Below, in pieces: positions 44,927-54,904 of a stretch of 64,000 nt of DNA. The stretch is taken from assembly GCA_022538095.1 (NCBI GenBank), contig JAKYXN010000018.1:1-64000 (forward strand). Direction: 5' to 3'. A program made the position numbers and the translations under genes. Position 1 is the stretch's first letter; every line of letters begins with the position of its first letter. Below the pieces are notes generated by a model that was not told the origin of the DNA, did no database searches, and was given only the letters and a program-made list of their open reading frames with translations. This DNA comes from Puniceicoccaceae bacterium K14. GTDB lineage: Bacteria > Verrucomicrobiota > Verrucomicrobiia > Opitutales > Opitutaceae.

Positions 44927-45763
44927 CTATCGTGTTGCGAGCATTTCGACGAGTCCACTCATCACGCGATCGCGGTCTTTGCCCGAGAACGCTAGAGCCA
45001 GTTGGCTGAATAGGAGGCCGTAGTCTGAGCCGATGTCGTAGCGATGTCCTTCGATTTCGTAGGCTAGCAATTTTTCGTTTTTGCTGAGCTTATTGAGAGC
45101 GGTTGAAAGGTAATTCGCTTCCTTGCCATCGAGTTGAGTTGTTTCTTCTAGTATTTTAAAAATGGAAGGTTTCAAAATATGAATACCGAAAAAGCAAAGG
45201 TAGAACCCAGCTCTCAAGCCAGGGACCGAGAGTTTGAGTTCAGCTTCAGTGGGAGTCGGTTTTTCTAAAACAGCATCGACTTCATACAGTCGGTCGGATC
45301 CTCTAAGAAGCTGACCTCCTATGGCACCGAAGGAAGTCAGATGTTTCTCACGAGTAGCTTGAACAGCTGAGACCGAAGCATCGTTTTCGATTGCTATTTG
45401 GGCGAGTTGCTTCGCGCAGCGAAGGGAGCCTTCTGCGATACAAAGGTGGTCGCCGACAAAATGGAGGAAGGTGTCATTTCCGACAAATTCCCTACCGAGT
45501 AGAATTGCTTGAGCGTAACCTTCTGGCTTGGGTTGTTCGATGAAGCGCAGGCGGTCAGAATAGGAACCAGCCGCTTGAGAGTAAGCCTCTTGGTCTCCTG
45601 GGCAAACGATTAAGCCAATTTCATTGATGTCGGCTGCAGCTGCTTCTTGAAGCACGATCTCGAGGGCGGCTTTTTTCGTACCATCCTGATCGATTAGAGT
45701 TTGAAGCGGAAGGGTGCGTTGCTGCGGGTCTGCGGCTGTTATGAGGGCTTTGTTGATCTTCAT
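44927..45763 (-). CDS. GalU-like nucleotidyltransferase with altered signature
   Basis: 278-aa cytosolic protein with the length and layout of UTP-glucose-1-phosphate uridylyltransferases: an N-terminal nucleotide-binding strand (NKALITAADPQQRTLPLQTL), PKPEGYAQAILLGREFVG, FLHFVGDHLC with the metal Asp, VLEKPTP, and a final YDIGSDYGLL. The usual GxGTRxxPxTK signature is degenerate (ADPQQRTLPLQTLID), keeping Arg and Pro but lacking the Gly loop and the usual Lys. It may have another specificity or work with, or regulate, the fusion enzyme encoded 55 nt downstream. Family placement is good; activity is uncertain. Confidence 0.75.
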   Translation of the reverse strand: MKINKALITAADPQQRTLPLQTLIDQDGTKKAALEIVLQEAAAADINEIGLIVCPGDQEAYSQAAGSYSDRLRFIEQPKPEGYAQAILLGREFVGNDTFLHFVGDHLCIAEGSLRCAKQLAQIAIENDASVSAVQATREKHLTSFGAIGGQLLRGSDRLYEVDAVLEKPTPTEAELKLSVPGLRAGFYLCFFGIHILKPSIFKILEETTQLDGKEANYLSTALNKLSKNEKLLAYEIEGHRYDIGSDYGLLFSQLALAFSGKDRDRVMSGLVEMLATR

Positions 45764-46194
45764 TTCAAATCGTTTTGTTTGTGGCTATTACAAGAGTTTT
45801 GCTTGGAGAATTGGGAGATTGTCCGAAATTAGCTATAACGGGTCGGTTGTGAGGTTGTGAGGTTTGCTTAGCCTGTAAATCGTTAATTTATAAGACTCCT
45901 TCATCGGTAAAGGAGTAGAGTTAAGTGAGGGAATTCGAATATATATGACTTTCGAGCAACTCGAACAAAGGTTGTTTAGGTGAAAGCAGTAGACTTGTTG
46001 TGTGTGGCCGTGGGATTGGGTATCTGGCGATGGTTTTTATTGGGCTGTATTGTTGGCTGAATTTGTAGCTCTAATGAGCTAAGAATAAATCAGGTTAACT
46101 GTGTAATTGGATTAAATTCTATGCTTCTTGCTAGTTCGGTACCCCTGCGATTGGGTTCGAGACAACCCCCTTCCAATTTTTCTTAGAATACCCT
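45764..46194. other. Intergenic region, divergent promoters
   Basis: About 430 nt with no plausible gene. One small stem, ACTCCTT (45895-45901) with AAGGAGT (45910-45916), was seen. It separates the minus-strand sugar-nucleotide genes from the large secreted protein on the plus strand and presumably holds both promoters. Confidence 0.4.
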
Positions 46195-49100
46195 ATGCTT
46201 TATTCAAAATTTGATGCACTCCGCACTCTCGATTTAGTGTGGAAAGGAGTGCTTTGTTTTCTGTGCCTAACGGCTTGCTCTTGGCTGCAGGCAGCTGAAA
46301 TCGTGTGGGAGACGCCTCAAGATATTACCGGCACATTGGTTGACTTTGATGTGGAAGGTGAGCTTGTCGAAGCTTGGAATGGTGGTGGCTCTTTTTTGAC
46401 GATTGGCTCTGGCTCCTTGGATATTCCATTCGAACCCGGTCCAGATTTGGCCAATGGTGGATTCGATAACGCTGATCCTCAAAATAGGAATGAGGACCAG
46501 GATTACGAAACCTTGCTCGGAACTATGACCTGGGCTTCATCCAATGAGAGTTTGTCGTTTACTGGATTAACGAGTGGAGGTTTCTACAGGGTGCAGTTAT
46601 GGATTGCTGACACTCGGACTCGGTCGAGCCATCGTCAAAAAACCTATGATTCAGGAGAGGGCACGCAATCGGTCGTTTTGGACAGCGGGCCACCATCGCA
46701 ATTTGTAATCGGTAACTTTGTTGCAGATGGATCGACTCAGGAAATTCGCTTTGTCGGAACCAGTGGAGCAACGCACCCTCAATACAATGCACTGATGCTG
46801 CGAGAGATTGGTCCGCCCGTACCGGATATTGAAGAGCTAAGCATAACGTTCGGAGCGATAAAGTCGGATAAAGGGGTTCTGATTTTTAGCGGTGAGAGCG
46901 CACGTTTGACTTGGACGGTAACCAACTCGGATTCGGTTGTTCTCCAGCCCGGTTCGATCGCCTTATCAGAAAGTGGAACACGAGATTTAAGCCCAAGCGA
47001 AACGCAAACCTATCGCTTAGTAGCGACTAACAGTGACGGCGTGGAAGAACGTACGTTTACTATTTATGTCGACGAGCAGGAAGAGCCACTGGTTTTGAAT
47101 GAAATCCAAAGTTCAAACGATCGAGGTGTCACCGACGAGGATGGGGACGAGGAAGATTGGATTGAATTGCGAAACCCGAATTCCTTTGCTTTGAGCTTGG
47201 GGGGCTATGAGTTAAGTGATGATGAGGATTTGGTCGAGACATGGTCACTTCCAAATTCGGCGATTATCCCAGCAGGTGGCTACTTATTAGTTTTCGCTTC
47301 CGAGAAAGACAGGACCGGAGACGAATTACATACAAATTTTAAGCTGTCATCGGATGGTGAATACTTGGCTCTCTTAAAAGAAGAGGTGGTTGTTTCGCAA
47401 TTGCCGGAAAATCACCCGGAGGAGAGTGTGTTTCCGGCAATAAAGACAGACTTTAGCTATGGCGTAAACTCGGATGGCTTGCTTCGTTTCTTTGCCAATC
47501 CAACTCCTGGGGAAGAAAATAGCGAAGGCTACTTAGGATTTGTTGAGGAGGTTGAGTTTAGTGTGGAGCGCGGCATTTACGAGAATAGCCAAAGTGTATC
47601 CTTGTCTTGCGAAACTGAGGGTGCCCAGATTCGTTATACTCAAGATGGCACTTTTCCTAGTTTAAGTAATGGGATCTTGTATTCGGCGCCGATCGATGTT
47701 GATGAAACGATGGTAGTGCGAGCGGTTGCAGTTTTGAATGAGTACGCAGACTCGGAAATTAGTTCTCATACTTACATTATCCCAAGCGACGTCATCGCGT
47801 CGGATGTGATGGATACGTCTATTACTGAATCAAATGAATACGGGCCTCTCATGGAGGACGGACTTCTCTCGTTGCCATCGCTTTCCTTGAGTATTCCAGA
47901 GTTAGATTCGGTTGATAATAGCACGGAGCAGCTGACTTCGGTTGAATTTCTACCCAACGACGGAGAAGAAGGGTTTCAAGTGGATGCTGGAGTATCTCAT
48001 TTTGGAGGGTATTTTACTGATTTTGATAAAAAGAGTTTTAGATTGTATTTCAGGAAAGACTATGGACCTGGAAAATTAGGGTATCCACTTTTTGATGGGT
48101 TCGAGAACGGAATGCCGGTTGTCGATGAATTTGATGCGCTCGATTTACGTAGTGGTTCTCATGATATGGAAATGCGTGGAGCCTATCTTTCGAATCGATT
48201 TACGGATGATTCCATGCTTGAAATGGGACATTTTAATCCACACGGGCGATTTGTTCACTTGTACATAAACGGAGTTTATTGGGGGCAGTATCACCTTCGA
48301 GAGCGTTGGGCCGCGGCGATGGCGGCGGAATACTTTGGTGGAGATAAGGACGATTACGAAGCGATCAACGGTAATGCGAATAATGGAAATGATACTCCTG
48401 GCGGCTGGTCTCCAGGTGTAGCCTATGATGGGGATGGTAGTAGTTGGGAATATATCAAAAGTTTGGCGGAGGGAAGTACTCCATGGGAAGACTTGCCGGC
48501 ACGAGTAGATTTGGATGCGTATATCGATTATGTGCTGCTTTATGCGACAGGGTCGTGTGAAAATGAATATCGAAATATTAGCCAACCGGTTGACGGGGGA
48601 GTCGGATTGCAGATTTATCTAAATGATGCAGATGGCTATTTGAGGTCAATCAACGGCAGTCGTGCAGACAATCCTGGTCCCGGTAATATTATGGGTGCGC
48701 TAATGAGCCAAGCTCACCCCGAATTTATGATGTATTTGGCGGATAGAATTCAGATGCACTATTTTCAAGGAGGTGCGCTCTCGCCCAATCGAATGGTTGC
48801 ACGGCTCCAGAAACACATTGATGCAACAGAATTGAGCTTTTTGGCGGAGTCCGCTCGTTGGGGATATCGCACGCCAGAGTCTTGGCGAAGCTATCAGGAT
48901 AACCTTCTAGAAAACGATTTGCCCTCACGTGCTGGAACGATGATCTCCGCTTATCGATCTGCAGGATTATATCCAAGTATTGATGCTCCATCGATGAATC
49001 AATTTGGGGGCAATGTTGATGCTGGGTTTGAATTAAAAATTACAAACCCTTTGGGCGGAACTACCTATTTTACAATCAATGGCGAAGATCCTCGTTTGAC

Positions 49101-50658
49101 GGGTGGAGCGGTGAATTCGAAAGCAACCGCCCTTGTAGAGGATGCTACTGGAAATGTTTTGGTTTCAAAAGGCTCCGATTGGAGGTATTTGGACGATGGT
49201 TCTAATCAAGGGACTGCTTGGCGTGGGAGTTTTTTCAATGATAGTAGTTGGTCTGTTGGTACAGCTGAACTGGGCTACGGGGACGGTGATGAGAATACGA
49301 CAGTTTCCTATGGATCGAACTCAAACAACAAACATATAACTACTTACTTTAGAAAGACTATCGAGGTTGAAAATGTCTCCAGTCTTTCAGGCTTAACGCT
49401 CGAATTGATGAGAGATGACGGGGCGGTGGTATACATCAATGGGGTCGAGATAATGAGAAGCAATATGCCTGGAGGGACCGTTACAAGTAGTACTCTCGCT
49501 TCGTCTGCAGCTAGCGGCGGTGGGGAATCGACATTCATTGCAGTCGAGTTGGATGCGAGTATGTTGGATGAAGGCAACAACGTAATCGCAGTAGAAGTAC
49601 ACCAAAGTTCTGTAACGAGTTCCGATGTGAGTTTTGATTTAAAGTTGAGTGGCCAGTCAGAATCAGATGTGGAACCTGCTTACATCGTAGGAGAGGGAAG
49701 TACTATTGTCCAAGCAAGAACACTACGCGATGGAGAATGGAGTGCTTTGCGAAGTGTTGTTTTTAGCACAGCAAAGGAAACAACAGGTCCAGTAGCGGGA
49801 GATCTTGTCGTTACGGAAATTCATTACCATCCTTTGGATCCAACTGAAGACGAACTTTTGGACGCTCCTGATTTGGATGACGGCGATTTCGAATTTTTGG
49901 AGCTGCTCAATGTTAGCTCGAAGCAATTGATCTTAGATGGCGTAGCATTTACGACCGGGGTAGAGTTTGTATTTCCAATAGATAGTAGAATGCAGCCTGG
50001 TGAGAGGATTGTGTTGTGTCGTAATCTGGAGACATTTCCTTTGCGTTATTCAGAGTCGCCATTTGGTGAGTATGGGGGTGCCCTTAGCAACAGTGGAGAG
50101 ACATTGGTATTGGTTGATGCTGAAGGGAACGTTTTGTTGGATTTGAATTATGGTGACAGCTCTGTTGGAGGGTGGCCGATTGAGGCAGATGGCGACGGAC
50201 GGAGTTTGGTGTTGATAGATGCTTTCGAAGGAAGTGACCAAAACGATCCCGCGTCGTGGAGCGCGAGCGTTTCGATTCATGGGTCACCGGGAATTGGAGA
50301 CGGAGCGGAGAGTAATCTTTACGTCGATGAAGACGGAGATGGCTTTCCTCGGATTTTGGAAGCTCTGCTGCTGAGTTCTGACAAAGATGCTGCGGATTTG
50401 CCGCAAGTTGAACAGTTTGTCGCTGAGCATGAAGACGGGAACGATTACCTATATTTAAGCTTCGTTCGCAGCCTTTCTATCAATGCAAATCTCTTAGTCC
50501 AAGGGTCTCGTGATTTGATCGATTGGAATGCGCAAGGAGTGGAAGTAAGTCGAACTCAAAACGTTGATGATCGTGAATCCCTAATGTATCGAATACCCCT
50601 AGAGCTACGCAATGAAACAGACACGGTATTCGTGCGAATCATGGTCGTGGAAGAGTAA
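46195..50658 (+). CDS. Large secreted LTD/CotH multidomain protein
   Basis: 1487 aa with a signal (GVLCFLCLTACSWLQAAE). Domains in order: an N-terminal Ig/beta region; a first lamin-tail domain (about 298-400, LVLNEIQSSNDRG...WIELRNP); a chitobiase-type beta domain (about 450-525, GAQIRYTQDGTFPS); a CotH-like kinase region (about 565-900, with FRLYFRKDYGPGKLGYPLF and NGVYWGQYHLRERWAAAMA); a jelly-roll insert (about 995-1160, DDGAVVYINGVEIMRS); and a second lamin-tail domain (about 1203-1370). Such proteins are typical of marine Verrucomicrobia and Planctomycetes, probably cell-surface or spore-coat-like with unknown target; CotH kinases phosphorylate secreted proteins. The second lamin-tail region is duplicated downstream. 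Confidence 0.82.
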   Translation: MLYSKFDALRTLDLVWKGVLCFLCLTACSWLQAAEIVWETPQDITGTLVDFDVEGELVEAWNGGGSFLTIGSGSLDIPFEPGPDLANGGFDNADPQNRNEDQDYETLLGTMTWASSNESLSFTGLTSGGFYRVQLWIADTRTRSSHRQKTYDSGEGTQSVVLDSGPPSQFVIGNFVADGSTQEIRFVGTSGATHPQYNALMLREIGPPVPDIEELSITFGAIKSDKGVLIFSGESARLTWTVTNSDSVVLQPGSIALSESGTRDLSPSETQTYRLVATNSDGVEERTFTIYVDEQEEPLVLNEIQSSNDRGVTDEDGDEEDWIELRNPNSFALSLGGYELSDDEDLVETWSLPNSAIIPAGGYLLVFASEKDRTGDELHTNFKLSSDGEYLALLKEEVVVSQLPENHPEESVFPAIKTDFSYGVNSDGLLRFFANPTPGEENSEGYLGFVEEVEFSVERGIYENSQSVSLSCETEGAQIRYTQDGTFPSLSNGILYSAPIDVDETMVVRAVAVLNEYADSEISSHTYIIPSDVIASDVMDTSITESNEYGPLMEDGLLSLPSLSLSIPELDSVDNSTEQLTSVEFLPNDGEEGFQVDAGVSHFGGYFTDFDKKSFRLYFRKDYGPGKLGYPLFDGFENGMPVVDEFDALDLRSGSHDMEMRGAYLSNRFTDDSMLEMGHFNPHGRFVHLYINGVYWGQYHLRERWAAAMAAEYFGGDKDDYEAINGNANNGNDTPGGWSPGVAYDGDGSSWEYIKSLAEGSTPWEDLPARVDLDAYIDYVLLYATGSCENEYRNISQPVDGGVGLQIYLNDADGYLRSINGSRADNPGPGNIMGALMSQAHPEFMMYLADRIQMHYFQGGALSPNRMVARLQKHIDATELSFLAESARWGYRTPESWRSYQDNLLENDLPSRAGTMISAYRSAGLYPSIDAPSMNQFGGNVDAGFELKITNPLGGTTYFTINGEDPRLTGGAVNSKATALVEDATGNVLVSKGSDWRYLDDGSNQGTAWRGSFFNDSSWSVGTAELGYGDGDENTTVSYGSNSNNKHITTYFRKTIEVENVSSLSGLTLELMRDDGAVVYINGVEIMRSNMPGGTVTSSTLASSAASGGGESTFIAVELDASMLDEGNNVIAVEVHQSSVTSSDVSFDLKLSGQSESDVEPAYIVGEGSTIVQARTLRDGEWSALRSVVFSTAKETTGPVAGDLVVTEIHYHPLDPTEDELLDAPDLDDGDFEFLELLNVSSKQLILDGVAFTTGVEFVFPIDSRMQPGERIVLCRNLETFPLRYSESPFGEYGGALSNSGETLVLVDAEGNVLLDLNYGDSSVGGWPIEADGDGRSLVLIDAFEGSDQNDPASWSASVSIHGSPGIGDGAESNLYVDEDGDGFPRILEALLLSSDKDAADLPQVEQFVAEHEDGNDYLYLSFVRSLSINANLLVQGSRDLIDWNAQGVEVSRTQNVDDRESLMYRIPLELRNETDTVFVRIMVVEE

Positions 50659-50685
50659 GTGCTTAATGATACGAATTCTGGAAAA

Positions 50686-51111
50686 CTATGAGGAAGGGGG
50701 GATCGGAGTTAAGTGTAGTGCACGCAAGTACATGAGATCCTCATCAGGTATTCCTTCGCTGAAAATTTCGAGCAATTGTTGACCTTTTGAAATCTCTATC
50801 TGTCCGATCTTTTGCTTTGCGAAGGTGGCATTCTTAGCGGTTCCGGTACTTTCCGTCATAGCCGTTAGTTTGTTCCCGCTAATCGTAACGCTGTATTGGT
50901 TCAAGGGGGCGCCTTCCTTTAGTGAGTATTCAGCTTCCACTGCATAGGTCCCCGATTCCTGGAGGTAAACGGGCCATGTGAGTTTTTGCTTCTCAGTTTC
51001 CCAACCACGGACCGCGTTAGTCCGGATTTTACCTTGGCCAAACCTGAATTCGTCACCAATCACAATTGCGTCAAATGTACGGAGTACATTGGGTTGCTTT
51101 GCTGAAATGAA
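50686..51111 (-). pseudogene. C-terminal remnant of a glycoside hydrolase
   Basis: An open minus-strand stretch of about 140 codons, preceded by an in-frame stop at 51112-51114 and lacking a credible start (a GTG at 51063 is the only option). It reads FDAIVIGDEFRFGQGK, RGWETEKQKLTWPVYLQESG, TYAVEAEYSL and LRALHLTPIP, the pattern of C-terminal beta-sandwich domains on fucosidase-like glycosidases of this phylum. The catalytic part is missing. It sits between a gene and its duplicate, consistent with decay after rearrangement. The GH29-type parentage is inference. Confidence 0.5.
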
Positions 51112-51421
51112 CTAAAGTTCTTTAAAGGTCGTGAATGTGAGGCAGGCTCGTGTTACCGATGGGACTGGTTCATTTATAAGAGCGTTTGGGTTGCTATTCG
51201 AATTACTCAGAGCAAACTCGTGGTCCTGAGAAGTGGCGGGTGATGATGAATAAGGAGCAATGTGCTCCAACAATACTTTTCATAGTAGGAAAATAGGGGT
51301 GAAAATTGAAAATCCCAATGTAGAGCCCACTCAGAGAGTGTTATTAGGCTTTGGGAAATCTTATTATTCGAAGGTATTATCTTGCCTCTTGTAATGGCCA
51401 GCGTGAGACTCCGCACTCAGT

Positions 51422-52287
51422 TGCGGAAGATCTTTTTATTACGGAAATTCATTACCATCCTTTGGATCAGACTGAAGACGAACTTTCGGACGCTCCTGAT
51501 TTGAATGATGGAGACTTTGAATTTTTGGAGCTGCTCAATGTTAGCTCGAAGCAATTGATCTTAGATGCCGTCGCATTTACGACCGGGGTTGAGTTTGTGT
51601 TTCCAATAGATAGTAGAATGCAGCCTGGTGGGAGGATTGTGTTGTGTCGTAATCTGGAGACATTTCCTTTGCGTTATTCAGAGTCGCCGTTTGGTGAGTA
51701 TGGGGGTGTCCTTATCAACAGTGGAGAGGCATTGGTATTGGTTGATGCTGAAGGGAACGTTTTGTTGGATCTGAGTTATGGAGACAGCTATGTTGGAGGG
51801 TGGGGTGATTGAGGCAGATGGCGACGGACGGAGTTTGGTGTTGATAGATGCTTTCGAAGGAAGTGAGCTAAACGATCCCGCGTCGTGGAGCGTGAGCGTT
51901 TCGATTCATGGGTCACCGGGAATTGGAGACGGAGCGAAGAGTAATTCTTACGTCGATGAAGACGGAGGTGGTTTTGCTCGAATTGTGGAAGATCTGTTGA
52001 TGAGTTCAGACGTCGATGCTTCAAGTTTGCCTGAGATTGAGCAATTCCTAGTTGAGCATGATAATGGTAAGGAGTATCTCCATATAGCACTTACTCAAAG
52101 CTTGTCTGCTTCGGGAGATCTTGGTGTAAAACCTTCTGGTGGCTTGCTAGATTGGAAGGCTGCGGTTATCGAATTTGGTCGAACGCAGAATGGAGAAATT
52201 AGCGAAACCAAAGAGTATTGGGTATCTCAAGAGATTCACGATGAGAGCGATTTAGTGTTTGCCCGTCTATTTGTCATTATGGAATAG
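51422..52287 (+). pseudogene. Frameshifted duplicate of the LTD protein C-terminus
   Basis: This segment aligns with 49797-50658 of the large LTD/CotH gene from the second lamin-tail domain to the end. In the lamin-tail part only 10 of 121 residues differ. An extra base near 51795 (GGGTGGGGTGATT against GGGTGGCCGATT) shifts the frame, so translation ends at GGWGD-stop while the rest stays open in another frame to 52287. The last 100 codons are far more divergent than the lamin-tail part. It lacks an N-terminus and signal peptide, so it is a remnant, not a functional gene. Confidence 0.8.
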
Positions 52288-53163
52288 TTAGTGTGTGTTC
52301 GCTTCTTGCCCTAACCAATCTTCAGGGCAAAGGGGGTGGATATTTAATCTCGAGAAAATTCATATTTGTAATTTTTAATTGTATACGAAAGTCAGATGCG
52401 ATTTAATCTGGGTGTGACGATTACCAGCGCAAATACGTTGCATGATGTGTTTAGATGTAACTCTGAAATTTGTATGTATTACTTGGCGCTCTGTTGGACT
52501 ACTACCAGAAGGTGTCCGTAATTACGTCTAGCATAGAGTTCTTTTTTGTATCGAGGGCTGTTCATTTGTAAAATTAGATAAGGCGAGCGGGCGTTGTAGA
52601 TGTTGTATTACAGTGTAAATAATTTTTGCGTTGAGGGTGACTGTTAGGTTTATCTCAATTTCTCCTTGAGTAAAAATTGGGAATTGGAGCATCAGATGCT
52701 CGATTTAGCATCGACCTGACGGCAGTTCCTACTCGCACAACCTCAAATACCCTCAAAAATATAAACCCCAATAATTTTCTGACTGGCGAGAGCTCTCGCT
52801 AGAAATATCATCCGCTGCGAAATTGGTTGCAGCGTTTTTGCTCTTGATGAGTGCCGCGGCTTTGGTCTCTACCATAAGTGGTGGTTAACTTTTTGAGTCT
52901 CTAATACCCCACTTCGATGATGCAATTTCAATGTCAAGCTGACTATTGTTGTCTGCATCGTTGAGTTGGACAATATTAACATTAATATGTATCCAAATTA
53001 CAATGATTAGGTAAATTGGGTAGATATAACATTCTTCACTTTGTGTGGAGGGCACGCCTGTGGCTTTGGTTACGTGATCATAAACCGGCAGCGTAAAATC
53101 AAACAAGCAAATGATCGAATGCGATCACACGATAACTGGTATATAATAAAGGAAAGATAAATT
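52288..53163. other. Gene-poor region after the duplicated segment
   Basis: About 875 nt, AT-rich, with no protein I can support. A perfect palindrome GCGAGAGCTCTCGC lies near 52787-52800. A small stem CGCTGC/GCAGCG followed by TTTTT (52813-52839) looks terminator-like but has no obvious gene to end. AAGGAAAG before 53164 is the ribosome site of the next gene. Confidence 0.45.
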
Positions 53164-54837
53164 ATGAAAAGAATCTTAATTAGATTATTTGTAGTAGTCC
53201 AATTATTGGGACTCGGAAGCCTGTTAAATGCTCAGACTTACATCACTCACGATTTTAATGATGGGAATTTCACCCCTTATGAAGTTAATAAAGCAGACCA
53301 AGAGGCTCGAGTTAACATTGTAAATAGTGCCGTTGAAACCCACTGGGACGAAACTCTTTACAATGGTACTAACTCAGGTAGGAAGGCGCAATTTAGGCCC
53401 ATCAATGACATCATCTTCACTCAACACATATGGATGGGTCTAAGGATTAAGATCCATAGCGACTATATGCAGAACAATACGAATACAAATGCAGGGTTGA
53501 TGCAGATTTGGGGATATAATGGTTCTTCTGGAGCTGCAAATCACATGTGCATGCTTAAGTTTGATGGACGCAATGGCGGTGCACTGGTTTGGCAGCACCG
53601 ATACAATAGTGTTGCCAATAAGACGCACTATCTTGTGGAAGGTAATTTTCCACGAGACCAGTTTGTTGATGTGGTCGTTCACGTAAAACTGGCTGAATAC
53701 AATAAAGGTACGGTTCAAGTCTGGGTGGATGATGTATTAAAACTGAACAAAACCAACCAAACCATAGGATGGGGAGACATGAATTCAAGCGGTATGATTA
53801 ACGGAACGTATTGTTTTGGAACTTCAATTGGGCAGTATAACTTTTTCGTTAACGCGGGGTATGATGATGCGTATGACGGTGATGACCATTGGTTTGACGG
53901 ACATTTAGCGGGCGAAACAAGAACTGTTACCTATGATAATGTTTCCCTTTATAATGGAGCGAATGGTTATGACCTTGTGGATCCCACTAGTAATAATGGC
54001 GGGGGGACGAATGTTGCCTTAGGTGGAACTGTGACGCAAAGCTCTACTGCCTACTCAGGCGTTGCCAGTCGTGCGATCGATGGTGACACCAATGGCGCGT
54101 GGAGTGATGGTTCTGTGACGCATACGGCTAACGAAGCACAGCCTTGGTTAAAGGTGGACCTTGGGTCTTCACACGACATTGATGAGATCGTTGTTTGGGG
54201 GCGTACGGATAGTTGCTGTGCTAATCGGTTAAGCAACTACGATGTTTCGATTCTCGACAGCGGAAACAACGTGGTATGGTCTAACTACCAAAGCGGTACT
54301 CCTTCTCCATCTGTATCCATAGACGCCAATGGCGCGACAGGACGTTACGTATTGATCGAGCTCAACGGAACGAATCCATTGAGCGTGGCTGAATTAGAAG
54401 TGTTTGGCGAGCAGTCTTCCGGTAGTCCAATTACCAATTTGGCTGAGAATCAACCTGTTACAGTATCGGGTGAACAGTCCGGAAATCCTGGATCGAACGC
54501 AGTCGACGACGACACGAACACGCGTTGGTCTGTGTCTGGTTTTCCGCAATGGTTGGAAGTGGATTTGGGGTCAGTGAAGAGTATCAGCAAGACCGAGCTC
54601 GTTTGTTTTTCGGATCGCGCGTATCAGTTTATCGTTGAGTCGAAGACTAGCTCAGGCGGATCATACACGCAGATTGTAGACCGTAGCAGCAACACCACAA
54701 GTGGTACTGAAGCGTCTCCAATAACCGATACCTTTTCGGCGACGGACGCTCGCTACGTTCGAATCACCGTGCAAGGGGCCAGTGGATACTCTGGTTCCTG
54801 GGTTAGCCAGTTGGAATTCCGTGTATTCGGAAACTAG
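53164..54837 (+). CDS. Secreted lyase-like jelly roll with fucolectin and F5/8 domains
   Basis: 557 aa with a signal peptide (to about LNAQ, 24). Residues about 25-275 resemble beta-jelly-roll polysaccharide lyases (PF14099-like): FNDGNFTPYEV, WMGLRIKIHSDYM and VDVVVHVKLAEYNKGTVQVWVDD (in parts). Residues about 280-415 form a fucolectin-type (CBM47/FTP) domain: NVALGGTVTQSS, AIDGDTNGAWSDGSVTHT, PWLKVDLG, and the diagnostic GRTDSCCANRLSNY, like eel fucolectin. Residues about 420-557 are a second F5/8 type C domain. Probably a secreted enzyme tethered to fucose-containing glycans. The catalytic residue is not assigned. A terminator follows. Confidence 0.7.
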   Translation: MKRILIRLFVVVQLLGLGSLLNAQTYITHDFNDGNFTPYEVNKADQEARVNIVNSAVETHWDETLYNGTNSGRKAQFRPINDIIFTQHIWMGLRIKIHSDYMQNNTNTNAGLMQIWGYNGSSGAANHMCMLKFDGRNGGALVWQHRYNSVANKTHYLVEGNFPRDQFVDVVVHVKLAEYNKGTVQVWVDDVLKLNKTNQTIGWGDMNSSGMINGTYCFGTSIGQYNFFVNAGYDDAYDGDDHWFDGHLAGETRTVTYDNVSLYNGANGYDLVDPTSNNGGGTNVALGGTVTQSSTAYSGVASRAIDGDTNGAWSDGSVTHTANEAQPWLKVDLGSSHDIDEIVVWGRTDSCCANRLSNYDVSILDSGNNVVWSNYQSGTPSPSVSIDANGATGRYVLIELNGTNPLSVAELEVFGEQSSGSPITNLAENQPVTVSGEQSGNPGSNAVDDDTNTRWSVSGFPQWLEVDLGSVKSISKTELVCFSDRAYQFIVESKTSSGGSYTQIVDRSSNTTSGTEASPITDTFSATDARYVRITVQGASGYSGSWVSQLEFRVFGN

Positions 54838-54871
54838 GAACGAGTAGTTTTTACTCTTATTTACTTGATGT

Positions 54872-54904
54872 AGCCCTGCCTTTTTGGAGGTGGGGCTTTT
54901 TGTT
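54872..54904 (+). terminator. Intrinsic terminator
   Basis: AGCCCTGCC (54872-54880) pairs with GGTGGGGCT (54889-54897), including two G-U pairs, and is followed by TTTTTGTTTTT. It lies 35 nt after the secreted lyase-like gene. Confidence 0.85.

Noticed and set aside
52813-52839. Terminator-like stem CGCTGC/GCAGCG with TTTTT
   Set aside because: Only six base pairs and no gene ends near it.
52885-53106. 73-codon minus-strand frame in the gene-poor stretch
   Set aside because: No recognisable protein features; composition looks like chance in AT-rich DNA.
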